Assembly: GCA_902827055.1 (NCBI GenBank)
Contig: CADEHD010000021.1
Location: forward strand, 1 to 15,268
From: an uncultured Chloroflexota bacterium
GTDB lineage: Bacteria; Chloroflexota; Dehalococcoidia; UBA2979
Direction of reading: 5' to 3'
DNA: 15,268 bases
Positions 14,647 through 15,268 of this stretch are shown piece after piece. The notes beneath the pieces were generated by a model. The model ran no database searches and was not told the DNA's origin. It worked only from the letters and a program-made list of their open reading frames with translations. The position numbers and the translations under genes are program-made. Numbering within the stretch: the first letter of the stretch is position 1; each line of letters opens with the position of its first letter.

Positions 14647-15036
14647 ATGGCACAGCAGTACGTGGCGACCGACTCGCGGACGGGCCTCCAGGTCACGGTC
14701 ACCGGCGACTTCCCGGAGGACCCCGATGACCGCGTGCGCGTCGCTCGCACCACCACGCTTTTCACGCGACTGATGGCGACGATCCTCTCCACGGAGAGCT
14801 CGTTCGAGCGTCGCGAGCGATTCAAGGCCGTCGAGACCCAGCTCGAGATCGCCGAGGCCGTGATTCGCCAGGACGCCGCCGAGGTGCAGCGCCTGCTCCG
14901 TCAGACCCTCGCCCAGCTCGGCGTCACCGACGAGCAGATGCAGGGCCTCGAGGAGGAGATCCGCCGGCGCCTCCGCGACATGGGCGGCCCAGACCTGCCC
15001 TTCGGGCTCGAGGAGCCGGAGGACCCGCTGCGCTGA
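14647..15036 (+). CDS. Hypothetical protein, 129 aa, helical C-terminal half
   Basis: I do not recognise this family. The protein has a short beta-like N-terminus (QYVATDSRTGLQVTVTGDF, residues 4-22) and an acidic turn (PEDPDDR). Two or three long amphipathic helices follow (about 30-110), rich in Glu, Arg, Leu and Gln and possibly coiled. It ends in an acidic Gly/Pro tail. No cysteines, signal peptide or membrane segment are visible, so it is probably cytoplasmic. The ATG is chosen because AGGAG (14638-14642) lies 4 bases upstream and protein-like composition begins here; the upstream open frame is Arg-rich and unlike a protein. It is divergent from the chemotaxis operon. A link with chemotaxis is possible only by position. 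Confidence 0.7.
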   Translation: MAQQYVATDSRTGLQVTVTGDFPEDPDDRVRVARTTTLFTRLMATILSTESSFERRERFKAVETQLEIAEAVIRQDAAEVQRLLRQTLAQLGVTDEQMQGLEEEIRRRLRDMGGPDLPFGLEEPEDPLR

Positions 15037-15096
15037 CCAACCCGTCTCGCGCCTGCCCTCTCGCGTACCGCCCCTCGCGCCCCACGACGACGCGCG

Positions 15097-15102
15097 TACA
15101 AT
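15097..15102 (+). promoter_or_regulatory. Candidate -10 box upstream of the last gene
   Basis: TACAAT matches TATAAT at five of six positions in otherwise GC-rich DNA. It lies 56 bases before ATG 15159, in the gap after the preceding stop. No recognisable -35 sits 16-18 bases upstream, so confidence is moderate at best. Confidence 0.4.
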
Positions 15103-15158
15103 CGGCCCGCCCCTGACCGACTAGATGAGCAGTGCGGAGGGCGCGACGGGAGGCTGAG

Positions 15159-15268
15159 ATGTACGGGACCGTGGCCCGGTTGCGGTGCAAGCCGGGGGGC
15201 CTCGACTGGGTGCGCGCGTGGGTCGACGTCCAGAGCAGGCGCGGGATGGCCGGCTGGGTGTCCACCAC
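15159..15268 (+). CDS. N-terminal fragment of an antibiotic-biosynthesis-monooxygenase-like protein, cut by the window end
   Basis: Thirty-six full codons are visible before the window ends. The sequence begins MYGTVARLRCKPGGLDWVRAW and continues to GMAGWVS. This resembles the first strand and helix of small dimeric alpha/beta-barrel (ABM-type) proteins, which often begin with a strand, then K-P-G, then a helix, then a G-x-x-G-(Y/F/W) strand. Members range from monooxygenases and heme-degrading enzymes to proteins of unknown role, so no function is assigned. The start is well supported: GGGAGG (15148-15153) lies 5 bases before the ATG, and a TACAAT box lies further upstream. A ten-codon frame ends one base before this start. 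The truncated length prevents a firm family call. Confidence 0.6.
   Translation, partial: MYGTVARLRCKPGGLDWVRAWVDVQSRRGMAGWVST

Noticed and set aside
1..15268. CRISPR array, tRNA or rRNA genes, insertion sequence or attachment site
   Set aside because: No regularly spaced repeats, cloverleaf-like segments, transposase or integrase motifs, or flanking direct repeats were seen.

Overview
This is a GC-rich bacterial window with densely packed genes, many GTG starts and little AT-rich DNA. The gene content (a non-mevalonate isoprenoid block beside an RseP-type protease, a MaoC pair next to a DUF169 protein, an LPXTG-like wall-sorting tail, and a CheC/CheD-type chemotaxis set) would fit a Chloroflexota (Dehalococcoidia/Tepidiformia-like) or similar deep-branching bacterium. 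That placement is inference from gene content only; no rRNA or marker tree was available.

Left part, 1-6164, mostly + strand: the 3' end of dxr (MEP pathway) overlaps rseP by 4 bp (ATGA). A secreted or anchored protein of unknown function follows after a short gap. A perfect 11-bp hairpin then separates it from a convergent minus-strand gene for a signal-peptide-bearing surface protein with a PPKTG / membrane helix / Arg tail. Next come ispG (the [4Fe-4S] MEP-pathway enzyme) and a 12-helix MFS transporter. The dxr-rseP-ispG neighbourhood is common in bacteria; here it is interrupted by two exported-protein genes.

Middle, 6236-7973, minus strand: a DUF169 protein followed by two overlapping single-hotdog MaoC-like genes, probably subunits of one heteromer. 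Neither MaoC protein shows the usual Asp/His hydratase dyad where I expect it. This group is convergent with the MFS gene, and hairpins lie between them.

Right part, 8137-14215, minus strand: a seven-gene chemotaxis operon in the order cheW-cheA-cheC-cheD-cheY-cheB-cheR. Junctions are ATGA (cheA/cheC) and GTGA (cheC/cheD), and intergenic gaps are short. It encodes the adaptor, kinase, response regulator, CheY-P phosphatase, receptor deamidase, methylesterase and methyltransferase, which is a full signalling and adaptation core. No receptor (MCP), flagellar or pilus gene is in the window. CheC keeps only one clear phosphatase site, and CheA has a nine-alanine insertion in its CheW-like domain.

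Right edge, 14216-15268: a 431-bp divergent intergenic region with inverted repeats, a 129-aa protein of unknown function on the + strand, and the first 36 codons of a probable antibiotic-biosynthesis-monooxygenase-like protein running off the end. I saw no tRNA, rRNA, CRISPR array, insertion sequence or integrase. The window looks like core chromosome, not a mobile island.
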